From: Lignipirellula cremea
GTDB lineage: Bacteria > Planctomycetota > Planctomycetia > Pirellulales > Pirellulaceae
Direction of reading: 5' to 3'
Length of the DNA: 64,000 nt
NCBI RefSeq assembly: GCF_007751035.1
Contig: NZ_CP036433.1
Location: forward strand, 8,537,001-8,601,000
The notes beneath the pieces were generated by a model. The model had not been told where the DNA came from, did not search any database, and saw nothing but the letters and a program-made list of their open reading frames with translations. Position numbers and translations under genes: made by a program. Every line of letters begins with the position of its first letter. The stretch's first letter is position 1. Shown here one piece after another: positions 30,095 to 38,996 of the stretch.

Positions 30095-30661
30095 ATGCCA
30101 TTCGAAACCGAGGCGGTTGATCCCCAAGCGACCAGCAATTCGTTAACGCAAGAGGAAACCCCAGGCGTGTTCCTGGAGATCCTGCGCGGACAGGCCCGTC
30201 AGAAGATTCGGCAGGTGGAAGAAGCCGTCTACCTGATCGGTTCGGCGTCGGACTGCGATCTGGTGCTGGCTGACCCGCAGTTTCCTGATGTGCATGTGTA
30301 CCTTTATCTCAAGCCCGACGAAGTCACCATGCGGGTGCTGGGAGAAGGTCCCGTAGCCGCAGTCAACGGGGAGCCGGTTCTCACCGCGCGACTGCACGAC
30401 GGCGATCACCTGCGCACTGGTCCGTATGAGTTCTGCGTGCATATCGGCGCCCAGCCAGGGCCGCGTAAAAAGAAGCCGAGCACGCCCTCGGTGCGGCCGC
30501 ACTCGCTGAACTTCGTCTACCAGGTGGATCCCCGCGGCAAAGCGGCGGTCGATCGCCTGCTGGCCGATGTCCGCGCCACCTGTTCGTCGCCCACCCGCGA
30601 ACTGCGACTGTATACCGAGTGCGAGGTCACCATCGGGCAAGCCTGTCGCAAGACGGGTTGA
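30095..30661 (+). CDS. FHA-domain-like protein
   Basis: 188 residues from ATG 30095, with GAAGGA about 10 bases upstream. Residues about 30-115 have the forkhead-associated layout: YLIGSASDCDLVLADPQFPDVHVYLYL, VNGEPVLTARLHDGDHLRTGPYEFCV, where the S-D-C-D-L-V-L and DVH stretch correspond to the phosphothreonine-binding edge. The usual Arg of RxG is Leu here, so phosphopeptide binding is uncertain. A Lys/Pro-rich linker and a C-terminal helix with three Cys (TCSSPTRELRLYTECEVTIGQACRKT) complete it. Cytoplasmic; no partner kinase is adjacent. It precedes rdgB by 153 bases. Confidence 0.75.
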   Translation: MPFETEAVDPQATSNSLTQEETPGVFLEILRGQARQKIRQVEEAVYLIGSASDCDLVLADPQFPDVHVYLYLKPDEVTMRVLGEGPVAAVNGEPVLTARLHDGDHLRTGPYEFCVHIGAQPGPRKKKPSTPSVRPHSLNFVYQVDPRGKAAVDRLLADVRATCSSPTRELRLYTECEVTIGQACRKTG

Positions 30662-30814
30662 TCCCGCCCTGCCCTTCCGCTGGCCGTCGCTGCTGATGGC
30701 CAGCCGGCGTTTGCCGCCTGGGGAACGTGCTGACGGCTGATGACGCGGCCGCGCGCACCGCATACCATAGGAAGCTGGTTTACCACTTCCTCCTTGTATG
30801 CTTTGCGGCCTGTT

Positions 30815-31438
30815 ATGTCGTTCACCCTGGTGCTAGGCACCCATAATGCAAAAAAGCGGCGCGAACTGGAAATGCTGCTGGCCAGCCTGCCTTTGCAGCT
30901 AAAGACGCTGGCCGATTTTCCCAACGCGATCGAAGTCGAAGAAACCGGCTCGACGTTCGCCGAAAACGCCGCCCTGAAAGCGGTCGAACAGGCCGTGCAC
31001 CTGCAGCAGTGGGTGCTGGGGGAAGACAGCGGTCTGATGGTCGACGCCCTCGATGGCGCCCCGGGCGTTTACTCGGCCCGCTTCTCCGCCGCCGGCGACG
31101 ACGCATCCAATAACCAGCATCTGCTGGAGTCGCTGGCGAATGTTCCGCTGGAAAAACGCGGCGGCCAGTACGTCTGCCGCATGACGCTCTCGGATCCCCA
31201 GGGCCAGGTCCGCGCCACGTGCGAAGCCACCTGCCGCGGCCGCATTCTGTTTGCCGAGCGCGGCTCCGCCGGCTTTGGCTATGACCCACTCTTTGAGATC
31301 CCCGAGTACCATCGCACATTCAGCGAACTGGGCGACGCGGTGAAGAGCATCCTCAGCCATCGAGCCCGGGCCATGCGGCAGTTTGTCAAACTGCTCCAGC
31401 CGCTGCTTTTCTCCTCGAAAACCGCGCCGCCATGTTAG
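30815..31438 (+). CDS. rdgB: RdgB/HAM1 family non-canonical purine NTP pyrophosphatase
   Basis: 207 residues from ATG 30815. The opening LVLGTHNAKKRRELEMLL carries the family THN..K..E motif, followed by EETGSTFAENAALKA, GEDSGLMVDALDGAPGVYSARF, GGQYVCRMTLSDP and GSAGFGYDPLFEIPEYHRTFSEL...SHRARAM. All substrate-binding residues of the ITPase/HAM1 family seem present. It hydrolyses dITP, dXTP and similar damaged nucleotides to monophosphates, protecting DNA. Length is typical. Confidence 0.95.
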   Translation: MSFTLVLGTHNAKKRRELEMLLASLPLQLKTLADFPNAIEVEETGSTFAENAALKAVEQAVHLQQWVLGEDSGLMVDALDGAPGVYSARFSAAGDDASNNQHLLESLANVPLEKRGGQYVCRMTLSDPQGQVRATCEATCRGRILFAERGSAGFGYDPLFEIPEYHRTFSELGDAVKSILSHRARAMRQFVKLLQPLLFSSKTAPPC

Positions 31439-31452
31439 AATAACGGCGTCTG

Positions 31453-31548
31453 CTCTGGCCTCATCAGGACCTCGATCGCTGGCCAGAGAAGCACTCGACA
31501 GGACGCAATAAAAAAAGCGAGCTCGCGTAAAAAATTGCAAACTCGCTT
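31453..31548 (-). terminator. inverted repeats after rdgB, including a minus-strand terminator-like element
   Basis: CTCTGGCC (31453-31460)/GGCCAGAG (31481-31488) is an 8-bp inverted repeat 15 bases after the rdgB stop. AAGCGAG (31515-31521)/CTCGCTT (31542-31548) is a second; read on the minus strand its stem is followed by TTTTTATT, a classic rho-independent layout. No minus-strand gene ends here, so the element may be bidirectional with rdgB or mark a minus-strand transcript. Confidence 0.5.
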
Positions 31549-31659
31549 CAATAAAAATAAGAACACTCAATGAATACGCGAAGTTTAACGCGTCGGACGT
31601 AACTGTGCAAGTGGATGGGTCCCACTTTGACCCCACTCTTCAGACGTAAGGAAAAACCC

Positions 31660-32961
31660 GTGCGCACCACCATGTTTTTAACTCTTTTTCTGATCGCAAC
31701 TTGCAGCTCTTTGCCAGCGGACGAAACGGTAAAGTCCTGGGTGGAAAAAAATCTTGAGCAGACGGTCGAAGACTATAAATACTTCCATTCGCACCCCGAG
31801 CTGTCGTTTTCGGAAGAGCAAACGGCCGCCCGCCTGGCGGAAGAGTGGAAAAAAGCCGGCCTGGAAGTGACGACCGATGTGGGCGGCCACGGGGTCGTCG
31901 GCATGCTGAAAAACGGCGACGGACCGACCCTGATGCTCCGCACCGATCTGGACGCTCTGCCGGTGACCGAGCAGACCGGCCTGACGTACGCCTCGCAAGT
32001 CAAGGTCCGCGATGCGGCAGGGAACAGCGTCGGCGTCATGCATGCCTGCGGCCACGATGTGCACCTCGCCAATCTGGTTGGCGTCGTCCGTTACCTGGCC
32101 TCCCACCGTGATCAATGGCAAGGCGTGCTGATGGTCATCGGCCAGCCAGCCGAAGAACGCGGAGCCGGCGCCAAAGCGATGCTGGAAGACGGCCTGTTCA
32201 AACGCTTCGGCAAACCGGACTTCGCCGTCGCCCTGCACGCCAGCGGCAACCTGGCCGCCGGACAGGTCGGCTACCGCGCCGGCTTCGCCATGGCGAACGT
32301 TGACAGCGTCGACATCACCCTCCACGGCAAAGGCGGCCACGGAGCCCAGCCCCACACGACCATTGATCCCGTCGTCCAGGCGGCCGAGCTCGTCATGTCG
32401 CTGCAGACGATCGTCGCCCGCGAGATCAGTCCGCTGGAACCGGCCGTGATTACGGTCGGCTCGATCCATGGCGGAACCAAGCACAATATCATCGGCGACA
32501 CGTGCGAGCTGCAGCTCACCGTTCGCAGCTATTCCGACAAAGTGCGCAAGCACCTGCTCGACGCCATCGCCCGCAAGGCGAAGGCAGTCGCCCTTGGCGC
32601 CAGGGCGGAAGAGCCAACCATCAAAACGACCGAAGGCACCCCTGCCCTGTCGAACGACGAAAAGCTGACCCAGCGGCTCAGCGACGTGTTCCGCAAAGTG
32701 CTGGGCGACGATAACGTAATCCCTTCCGAAGCCACCATGGGCGGCGAGGACTTCGGCCGCTTCGGCGGGGCCGGCGTTCCCATTTTGATGTATCGTCTGG
32801 GCTCGGTCGACGCCAATCGCCTGGCCGGCTATGCCCGCATTGAGCAGGATCCGCCTTCGCTGCACTCGGGCGTGTACTATCCCGACCCGGAAGAAACGCT
32901 TCGCACCGGCATGGTGACCATGATTTCAGCGGCGCTGGAATTGCTGCCGCCGCGAAAGTAA
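31660..32961 (+). CDS. M20 family amidohydrolase (peptidase M20D type), exported
   Basis: 433 residues from GTG 31660, with AAGGA about 7 bases upstream (ATG 31672 is an alternative). The hydrophobic start MFLTLFLIATCSSLPA suggests export. The M20D metal site is visible: HACGHDVH (Cys130, His132, Asp133), EE at 165-166 in QPAEERGAGAKAML, the His of ALHASGN and a C-terminal His in LHSGVYYPDPEE. The dimerisation domain follows (GKGGHGAQPHTTIDPVVQA). Relatives include IAA-amino acid and N-acetyl-amino acid hydrolases and hippuricase, which split an acyl amide from an amino acid. The acyl group is not predictable. Confidence 0.92.
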   Translation: MRTTMFLTLFLIATCSSLPADETVKSWVEKNLEQTVEDYKYFHSHPELSFSEEQTAARLAEEWKKAGLEVTTDVGGHGVVGMLKNGDGPTLMLRTDLDALPVTEQTGLTYASQVKVRDAAGNSVGVMHACGHDVHLANLVGVVRYLASHRDQWQGVLMVIGQPAEERGAGAKAMLEDGLFKRFGKPDFAVALHASGNLAAGQVGYRAGFAMANVDSVDITLHGKGGHGAQPHTTIDPVVQAAELVMSLQTIVAREISPLEPAVITVGSIHGGTKHNIIGDTCELQLTVRSYSDKVRKHLLDAIARKAKAVALGARAEEPTIKTTEGTPALSNDEKLTQRLSDVFRKVLGDDNVIPSEATMGGEDFGRFGGAGVPILMYRLGSVDANRLAGYARIEQDPPSLHSGVYYPDPEETLRTGMVTMISAALELLPPRK

Positions 32962-33312
32962 GCGGACGCAGCGACGGAAAGTCGCCTTTGACTCGGAACG
33001 GGAAAAGATTGACTGCCAGATATTGATTCGTCGTTGCGAGAAGAAAAAGACGCCGGACAGTCGCCTTTCACTCCGTGCAAGGACGCGTACTTTTGCGGAG
33101 CAAAAGACGACCCACTGCGTCGGCTTGTGCGCAAAACGACGAACCAGAATCGACAGCAATTACCTTCGCGCTCCCCGTGAAAGATCACGTCCTTTCGCGG
33201 AGCAAAAGACGACCCACTGCGTCGGCTCGTCCTCAAAGCGTCGAAGAAGAAGTCCGCAGCCAAACGGCCCGTTTTGACGAGGCTCTTGCTGCACGCCCAG
33301 CAAAGGAAACGC
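32962..33312. repeat. tandem ~102-bp repeat patch with 31-bp perfect cores
   Basis: A 31-base sequence beginning GCGGAGCAAAAGACGACCCA is found perfectly at 33095-33125 and again at 33197-33227. The flanks are imperfectly repeated as well (TCGCCTTTCACTCCGTG near 33061 versus TTCGCGCTCCCCGTG near 33164, and CGTCGGCTTGTGCGCAAAACG versus CGTCGGCTCGTCCTCAAAGCG), giving a unit of about 102 bases. A third, weaker trace (AGTCGCCTTTGACTCGG) starts near 32984. No credible gene lies here. Confidence 0.8.
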
Positions 33313-33681
33313 ATGGGGAGAAAAATTTCTACGCCGGTAATGGCGATCGCGGTGCTCTATTTGTGCACCATGGGCGCCGTTGTCGGCGGGCTGTTCTACG
33401 CCCGCCACTGGGCCGTTGCGACTTATGTATCGGCTGAAGAATACGAGAACTGGCAAGAGTGGAAAACGGCGGCCGAGCAGCAGTCAAGGATCGAAGGCCC
33501 GGTCCGGCGGCGTCCGCCCACCAGCAACCAGCCGCCCGCCCTGGAGCTGACACAGGAGCACTTCGTGCCGATTCTTAGCGTTTCGCTGGTGGTGACGAGC
33601 GCCTTGTTCTTCGCCCTGACTTACCTGATCCGCGGCATGATTTTGTCGCCCGGCCGGATCCACGAAGACGAAGATTCGTAA
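33313..33681 (+). CDS. small two-helix membrane protein
   Basis: 122 residues from ATG 33313, with AAAGGAAA 8 bases upstream. One membrane helix is near the start (VMAIAVLYLCTMGAVVGGLFYA), a polar middle with YVSAEEYENWQEWKTAAEQQ and an Arg/Pro segment follow, and a second helix (FVPILSVSLVVTSALFFALTYLI) lies near the acidic end HEDEDS. I do not recognise the family. It lies between the repeat patch and a proline racemase family gene 53 bases downstream, possibly in one transcript. Confidence 0.7.
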   Translation: MGRKISTPVMAIAVLYLCTMGAVVGGLFYARHWAVATYVSAEEYENWQEWKTAAEQQSRIEGPVRRRPPTSNQPPALELTQEHFVPILSVSLVVTSALFFALTYLIRGMILSPGRIHEDEDS

Positions 33682-33734
33682 AGGACGAATCGCAGACTGC
33701 GTTCCTGGCTGGCTTCCTCAAGAGACCCATCGCC

Positions 33735-34688
33735 GTGCAGAGCATCCAGGCTATTGATTCCCATACCGTGGGCGAACCGACGCGGGTTGTCATCGAAGGC
33801 GGTCCGCCGCGCCAGGGGGCCGTGCTGGCCGACTGGATCAGCCACCTGCGCACCGAGCAGGACGACTTCCGCCGGGCCGTGGCGAACGAACCTCGCGGCA
33901 GCGAAGCGCTCGTCGGAGCCCTGCTTTATGAACCGTTCGATCCGACCTGCGATGTGGGCGTGGTTTATTTCAATAACGTCGGCTGGTTGAACATGTGCGT
34001 CCACGGCACCATCGGCCTGGTGGTGACGCTGCAGCATCTGGGCCGATTGTCGCAGGGCCGCTGCCGGATCGAAACGCCGGTCGGCAACATTTCCGGCCTG
34101 CTCGAAGCCAAGGATCGCGTAACGGTCCAGAACGTCGCTTGCCGTCGCAGCCAGCGGTCGCTTGTGATCGATGTGCCCGGTTACGGCCAGATTTCCGGCG
34201 ACGTGGCCTGGGGCGGCAACTGGTTCTTCCTGGTCGACGACCACCAGCAGCATGTGCAGTACGACAACCTGGAGCGGCTCAAGCATTGCGCATGGAGCAT
34301 TCGCCGCACGCTGGAGCGGGAAGGGATCGCCGGCGACGACCGCGGCGAGATCGATCACATTCTGCTGTTTGCTCCGCCCACGCGGGACGACGCCGACAGC
34401 AAGAATTTCGTCCTTTGCCCCGGCGGAGCCTACGACCGCTCCCCCTGCGGAACAGGCCTCAGCGCCAAGCTTGCCTGCCTGGTTGCCGACGGCCAGCTGC
34501 AGCCGGGCCAGATCTGGCGCCAGGAAAGCATCCTGGGCTCTGTTTTTGAAGGAACCGTCCTGGTCGAAGGAGGCAAGCTCACCCCCTGCATCACTGGCTC
34601 CGCGCACCTCAGCGCGGAAGTCAAACTGCTGTTCGATCCCGACGATCCGTTCCGTCATGGCATCCCCGCCCCCAAGACCGGCGCGTGA
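33735..34688 (+). CDS. proline racemase family protein (hydroxyproline epimerase type)
   Basis: 317 residues from GTG 33735. The opening IQAIDSHTVGEPTRVV is diagnostic. The two catalytic bases are both Cys: Cys88 in NMCVHGT and Cys238 in DRSPCGTGLSAKLA. This favours racemase or 4-hydroxyproline 2-epimerase over trans-3-hydroxyproline dehydratase, which has Thr at the second site. The usual MCGHGT reads MCVHGT, a Gly-to-Val change beside the active Cys. These enzymes interconvert L-hydroxyproline and cis-4-hydroxy-D-proline in collagen-derived catabolism. No further hydroxyproline genes are nearby, though an OprB porin follows on the same strand after 258 bases. Confidence 0.9.
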   Translation: MQSIQAIDSHTVGEPTRVVIEGGPPRQGAVLADWISHLRTEQDDFRRAVANEPRGSEALVGALLYEPFDPTCDVGVVYFNNVGWLNMCVHGTIGLVVTLQHLGRLSQGRCRIETPVGNISGLLEAKDRVTVQNVACRRSQRSLVIDVPGYGQISGDVAWGGNWFFLVDDHQQHVQYDNLERLKHCAWSIRRTLEREGIAGDDRGEIDHILLFAPPTRDDADSKNFVLCPGGAYDRSPCGTGLSAKLACLVADGQLQPGQIWRQESILGSVFEGTVLVEGGKLTPCITGSAHLSAEVKLLFDPDDPFRHGIPAPKTGA

Positions 34689-34946
34689 CGACTCCCCAGA
34701 GACCGCTCGCCGGCAGCAGCATCGGCGTATGCTTTGCAAAAATCAACGCGCGGCACGGCGGCCGTCCGCTTTTCTTCCAGTCGCCGCCTGATGATTTCTG
34801 TTCGCAATATGCCGGTTATAGTGAACGCTCTTCGTTTCGCAGGCGCAGACAGCCTCGGTTTTCTGGCGGACTCGTCATGATCGGACCGATATGCCTGGAA
34901 AGGAACGCCTTGGAGTATTGAGGCAAAACTGGGCACGGAGGGCCAC

Positions 34947-36305
34947 ATGTTAAAACCAATCCATCATTACCTGATCGCAGTGCTAAGCCTTGGTTTTTGC
35001 GCTGCCGGCCTGCTGCATGCGGAGGAGCCTGCTCCTGCGATCGGTCCGCCGGTATGCCCTCCGCTGCTGGAGCAACCGTCGCTGCCCGCGACTCCGGCCC
35101 CGCCGGCGGCTCCGTCGCCCGGATACGACGGCTGCCTGCTGGAACGCACCAAACTGACAGGCGACTGGTGCGGCGCCCGCACCTCCATGCTGGAACACGG
35201 CATGGTGTGGGATCTGGATACCACCAACTTTTACTTTGGCGTCGCCAACGGCGGCCGCGAGCAGCGCGACACGTTTGCCGGACACGGCGACTACGTGATG
35301 AACTGGGACGTTTCCAAAGCAGGCGGACCGGAAGGCCTGTTTGTGAAGCTGCGGGCCGAGCACCGCTATGGGCAGTCGATTTCCAGCTCCACCGGCTCCT
35401 TTTTGCCGGCGACCGTTCTGACCTCGCTGCCAGCCCCCGACTACGAAGATTTGTACATTACGAATCTCATCTTCACGCAAGCGTTGTCCGAGAACTTCGC
35501 CGTGTTCGCCGGCAAGATCGACACGCTTTCCGGCGACGCCAACGCGTTCGCCCATGCCCGCGGCAAGGACCAGTTCTCCAACCTGGGCTTTGTGGTGAAT
35601 CCGCTGATGCTGCGGGCCGTGCCCTATTCGACGCTGGCCGCCGGCTTTTCGGTGCTGCACGAATTGCAGCCGATCTTCACCTTCACCGTGATGAACCCGG
35701 TGGAGTCCTCGCGCACGACCGGCTTTGGCGAACTGTTTGAAAAAGGCGTCACCCTGACGGCCGAAGCCCGCCTGCCGTACGAACTGAACGGCCTGGTGGG
35801 GCATCAGGTTTTTGGCGGCGTGTGGAGCAGTCGCAACTATGTGGCGCTCGGCCAGGATCCCCGCGTGGTGCTGCCGAACGTGCCGATCGAACGCCAGTCC
35901 GGCACCTGGGCGCTGTACTGGAACGCGGACCAGTACCTGTCCATGTACGACGACGCACCGACCAAAGGCTGGGGCCTGTTCGCCCGGGCCGGCGTCGCCG
36001 ACAACCAGGCTAATCCGCTGGCCGGCTTTGTTAGCGCCGGTATCGGCGGCGACAGCCCGATCCGCAGCCGACGCCAGGACACGTTCGGCGTGGGTTACTA
36101 CTATCTGCAGACCAGCGACAAGATCGGCGTCTTCGCAGAACGTGCACTGGGACCCATCGGAGACGGCCACGGCGTCGAAATGTTCTACAATTACGCCGTC
36201 ACCCCGTGGATGCACCTGACGGGCGACGCCCAGGTGCTGCATCCCGAAGTCAAGAACGTCAACACCGCCTTCGTGCTCGGCCTGCGTTGCAAGATCGACT
36301 TCTAA
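34947..36305 (+). CDS. carbohydrate porin, OprB family
   Basis: 452 residues, with GGAGGG 8 bases before ATG 34947 and a signal peptide (MLKPIHHYLIAVLSLGFCAAGLLHA). A Pro-rich spacer follows, then the OprB (PF04966) opening LTGDWCGARTSMLEHGMVWDLD, repeated beta strands (GLFVKLRAEHRYGQS, LSENFAVFAGKIDTLSGDANAFA, GFSVLHELQPIFTFTVMNP, GWGLFARAGVADNQANPL) and the terminal strand MHLTGDAQVLHPEVKNVNTAFVLGLRCKIDF ending in Phe. This is the pattern of an outer-membrane 16-strand barrel for sugar uptake, and it implies a Gram-negative-type outer membrane. Specificity unknown. Confidence 0.93.
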   Translation: MLKPIHHYLIAVLSLGFCAAGLLHAEEPAPAIGPPVCPPLLEQPSLPATPAPPAAPSPGYDGCLLERTKLTGDWCGARTSMLEHGMVWDLDTTNFYFGVANGGREQRDTFAGHGDYVMNWDVSKAGGPEGLFVKLRAEHRYGQSISSSTGSFLPATVLTSLPAPDYEDLYITNLIFTQALSENFAVFAGKIDTLSGDANAFAHARGKDQFSNLGFVVNPLMLRAVPYSTLAAGFSVLHELQPIFTFTVMNPVESSRTTGFGELFEKGVTLTAEARLPYELNGLVGHQVFGGVWSSRNYVALGQDPRVVLPNVPIERQSGTWALYWNADQYLSMYDDAPTKGWGLFARAGVADNQANPLAGFVSAGIGGDSPIRSRRQDTFGVGYYYLQTSDKIGVFAERALGPIGDGHGVEMFYNYAVTPWMHLTGDAQVLHPEVKNVNTAFVLGLRCKIDF

Positions 36306-36427
36306 GGGGCTAACTTCCGGCAGATACGGTCACCGCCGCCTCCACTCTTTGGAAGCGGCCGCTGCCCTGCCCTGCGATTCCTAGCCGTCAACTGGCGACG
36401 GTTCCGTCGCTCTCGCAGCCCGCCGGA

Positions 36428-37009
36428 TCAACCCTTCTGGCGACCTTCGATCGCCATCAACAGCACGCCGGCGGCCACCATCATCATCGGGTCGAGTGGA
36501 TTGGTCGGGTACGAACGGATCGTCATCCGGTGGATGAACGGATTGAAGTGCGTGAACGCTTCCGCATGCTGCTGCGACTGCGCATCGGTGTAACTGAACT
36601 TCTGCGGGAACAGCTTGCCGCCCGGCACGAACCGGCGCACCAAAGCCATGCCGGTGCTGTCTTCCTTGATTTTGCCGACTTCCATCTCTTCCGGGTTGAG
36701 CACCGACCATTCGTCGCGCAGGATCGACTTCATACCGGCCCGCCGCATGACGCCCAGTTTGGTGTTGGTGCTGCTTTGTATCACGTCGTAAGCCGCGCTG
36801 AAGTCAATCACCGATCGGGCGGCGATGCGCAGCATTTCCGTGTTGCACGTTTCATCGGTGTAAACGCGAATATCTTCTTTAAGTTTGAACGCCTTCTGCT
36901 TGCAGTAACCGATCAACTCGGTGTCGGCGTTGTAGATGTGGAACTGGGCGCCAAACAAGGAGAATACCTTGCGGCGAATCGTAAACTCGAGAGCGTCGTG
37001 GCCATTCAT
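36428..37009 (-). CDS. LURP-one-related/scramblase-like (LOR) family protein
   Basis: 193 residues from ATG 37009 (another ATG at 37051 adds 14 residues; neither has a strong ribosome binding site). The tubby-like LOR pattern is visible: FTIRRKVFSLFGAQFHIYNADTELIGYCKQKAFKLKEDIRVYTDE, then RSVIDFSAAYDVIQSSTNTKLGVMRRAG. A C-terminal hydrophobic helix (PMMMVAAGVLLMAIEGRQ) may insert in the membrane. Members of the LOR/phospholipid-scramblase clan have a 12-strand barrel around a hydrophobic helix; bacterial roles are unknown. It is convergent with the porin gene, whose 3' side has a GCCGCC-TCCA/TGGA-GCGGC imperfect hairpin at about 36335-36359. Confidence 0.8.
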   Translation of the reverse strand: MNGHDALEFTIRRKVFSLFGAQFHIYNADTELIGYCKQKAFKLKEDIRVYTDETCNTEMLRIAARSVIDFSAAYDVIQSSTNTKLGVMRRAGMKSILRDEWSVLNPEEMEVGKIKEDSTGMALVRRFVPGGKLFPQKFSYTDAQSQQHAEAFTHFNPFIHRMTIRSYPTNPLDPMMMVAAGVLLMAIEGRQKG

Positions 37010-37301
37010 GTAACGATCGATCCTTGTACGAGATCTTTCCGGGTAGTCCATGCAGCACGCGGCCCCCGCGCAAATGCCCGCCGAATGGGGAGCCGAGAAC
37101 GGCTATGCTACTACCGGCCAATCCCTGAGTAAATGCTGTGCCGGTCCCTTTTTCCAGGACCGCATCCAAGGCGCCGCCTCCCGATGCCGCCCTGATAACG
37201 GTTTCGCTGGAATCGTCCGCCCGGGTCGGTTCTAATGGCGACCTCCGTCTGCCTTCCCTGGTAGTCTTTCTCTGGCCGTCCTTCTCTTGCGAACTCCTCC
37301 C

Positions 37302-38240
37302 ATGACTGCGACTATCCCGCGCTGCCAGGTCGTGCCGTTGCCAGACCACCAGGTTTCCCTGCAGGTCGACGGCAAAGAGCGGACCCGCTGGCACGCCAGG
37401 CCGAGCGATCCGCGCCCCTTCTTCTATCCGTTCCTGGGACCGGGCGGAAGTTCGCTCACCCGGATGGGCCACCCCGGGGCGCCGAACCACGACCATCACC
37501 GTTCGATCTGGTTCGCCCATCATCGCGTGGTCGGCATCGATTTCTGGAGCGACCAGACAGAAGCCCGTATCCGGCAGCAGCGCTGGCTGGCCTGCGCCGA
37601 CAGCGACGCCGAAGCGATCCTGGCCGTCGAACTGGACTGGACCGACGGCCACGATCCGGCGCCCTTGTTGCGGCAGGAACTGGTGGCCGCCCTGCGTCCC
37701 GGGGAAAACGGCGAAACGCTGCTCGAGGTGCAAGCCACCTTCCGGCCGCGATCCGAACAGCTGGAATTCGGCCAGACGAACTTCGGTTTCTTCGCCGTGC
37801 GGGTCGCCAAAACCCTGTCCGAACATTTTGGCGGAGGACGATTAACCTCCAGCACAGGAGCCGTCGGCGAGCCCGCCATCTTCGGCAAGCCGGCCGCCTG
37901 GATGGACTACAGCGGCCCCGCATCGCAAGGCGTCGGCCCCCAGCGCACGGAGCAGACCGAAGGCATTACCTGCTTCGACCACCCGGCCAACCCAGGCAAT
38001 CCCACCGGCTGGCACGTCCGCGCTGACGGCTGGATGGGCGCCTCTCCCTGCATGCACCAGCCGCTCACCACCACCATCGCCGCCCCCCTGCAGCTGCGTT
38101 ACCTGCTCCACGCCCACGCTGGCCCGCTCGACCCGGACAAAGCCCGATCGATCGCGGCACAGTTCACCGCCTCTCCCGGCTTCCAGGTGACCAAAGCCAC
38201 GGTCAAACACGAGCAGTACACGATCACCCGCCGCTGCTAA
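37302..38240 (+). CDS. PmoA family protein (DUF6807)
   Basis: 312 residues from ATG 37302. It shows the DUF6807 (PF14100, named after methane oxygenase PmoA, although not the particulate enzyme) hallmarks: RPFFYPFLGPGGSSLTRMGHPGAPNHDHHRSIWFAHH, with a HDHHRSIW signature, and later DYSGPASQ, GITCFDHPANPGNPTGWHVRADGWMGASPC. The His-rich core suggests metal or sugar binding; homologues are often found with glycoside-degradation genes. No signal peptide. The next feature is a tRNA gene 101 bases downstream. Confidence 0.9.
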   Translation: MTATIPRCQVVPLPDHQVSLQVDGKERTRWHARPSDPRPFFYPFLGPGGSSLTRMGHPGAPNHDHHRSIWFAHHRVVGIDFWSDQTEARIRQQRWLACADSDAEAILAVELDWTDGHDPAPLLRQELVAALRPGENGETLLEVQATFRPRSEQLEFGQTNFGFFAVRVAKTLSEHFGGGRLTSSTGAVGEPAIFGKPAAWMDYSGPASQGVGPQRTEQTEGITCFDHPANPGNPTGWHVRADGWMGASPCMHQPLTTTIAAPLQLRYLLHAHAGPLDPDKARSIAAQFTASPGFQVTKATVKHEQYTITRRC

Positions 38241-38341
38241 AACCGGCCGAATCGCACTTAAAAACCGAAACCCGGCCCTCCCCACGGACCAGGGGACTTG
38301 CCAACGCCCCTCCCGCAGCCATAATACAAAATTCCCACCCA

Positions 38342-38425
38342 GCCAGAGTGGCGGAATCGGCAGACGCGCTGGATTCAAAATCCAGTACACGCAAGTGTGT
38401 GAGGGTTCGAGTCCCTCCTCTGGTA
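38342..38425 (+). tRNA. tRNA-Leu (anticodon CAA)
   Basis: 84 bases fold as a class II tRNA. Acceptor GCCAGAG (38342-38348) pairs with CTCTGGT (38418-38424), with one G-U pair and discriminator A at 38425. The D-arm begins GGCGGAATCGGCAGACG. The anticodon stem CTGGA/TCCAG encloses the loop TTCAAAA, with CAA at 38376-38378. A long variable arm (TACACGCAAGTGTGT) and a T-arm GAGGGTTCGAGTCCCTC follow. The 3' CCA is not encoded. It reads UUG codons. Confidence 0.97.
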
Positions 38426-38433
38426 TTCGCACG

Positions 38434-38467
38434 AACGCCAGCTACCCACGGTAGCTGGCGTTTTTTT
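38434..38467 (+). terminator. rho-independent terminator after tRNA-Leu
   Basis: AACGCCAGCTACC (38434-38446), loop CAC, GGTAGCTGGCGTT (38450-38462): a perfect 13-bp stem followed by a T-run to 38467. Textbook intrinsic terminator for the tRNA transcript. Confidence 0.95.
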
Positions 38468-38816
38468 GTGGCCGCATCGCACTCCCAAGTCTGCTGTTTC
38501 ACCCGGAACGGCGAAACGGCAACGCCGCCAGGGAGACACCGCCTGCTCAGGCATGACCCACGCCACCGTCCGCAAGGCTACGCCGCCCGCGCTCACGGAA
38601 GAACCTTGCGACGACATCGCCGGTGCAAAAACTGCAACGCAATTGACTTGCTTTTGCTTGCCAAATTGGCGAAAAATGGCCGGCCACTACCGGCCGTCCC
38701 ATAACTCATGGACCAGTTTTTGGGGAGCAGGCCAGTTAAGTCCTGAACAGGGCCAAAAAGCAACCTGTTCTTTGTACCCGGACACGCAAACGTACGGGAA
38801 CTTCACCAAGAGCAAA
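38468..38816. other. gene-free stretch, nothing recognised
   Basis: 349 bases between the tRNA terminator and the 3' remnant of the broken sulfotransferase gene. Small palindromes such as GGCCGGCCACTACCGGCC near 38680-38697 are present, but no gene, integrase or tRNA-derived attachment duplicate could be recognised. Confidence 0.45.
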
Positions 38817-38996
38817 CTACTCTGGAAGTGCGCCGATGAGTTCACCTTGGGGGCTGAGGTCTTTGCCAGAAAAACCACGGTAAGTGGGTGCATAGCGTTT
38901 GATGCGAAACGGCATATTCGTCTGGGGAGATACCGGGTCCGTCAAACCAAGCACAATATCATCGAACGACTTTGGACCCGGTGTGGTAGGACTCAG

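Noticed and set aside
33095-33227. Possible CRISPR because of 31-bp perfect repeats
   Set aside because: Only two perfect copies, the 71-base interval is itself imperfectly repeated, and there are no cas genes.
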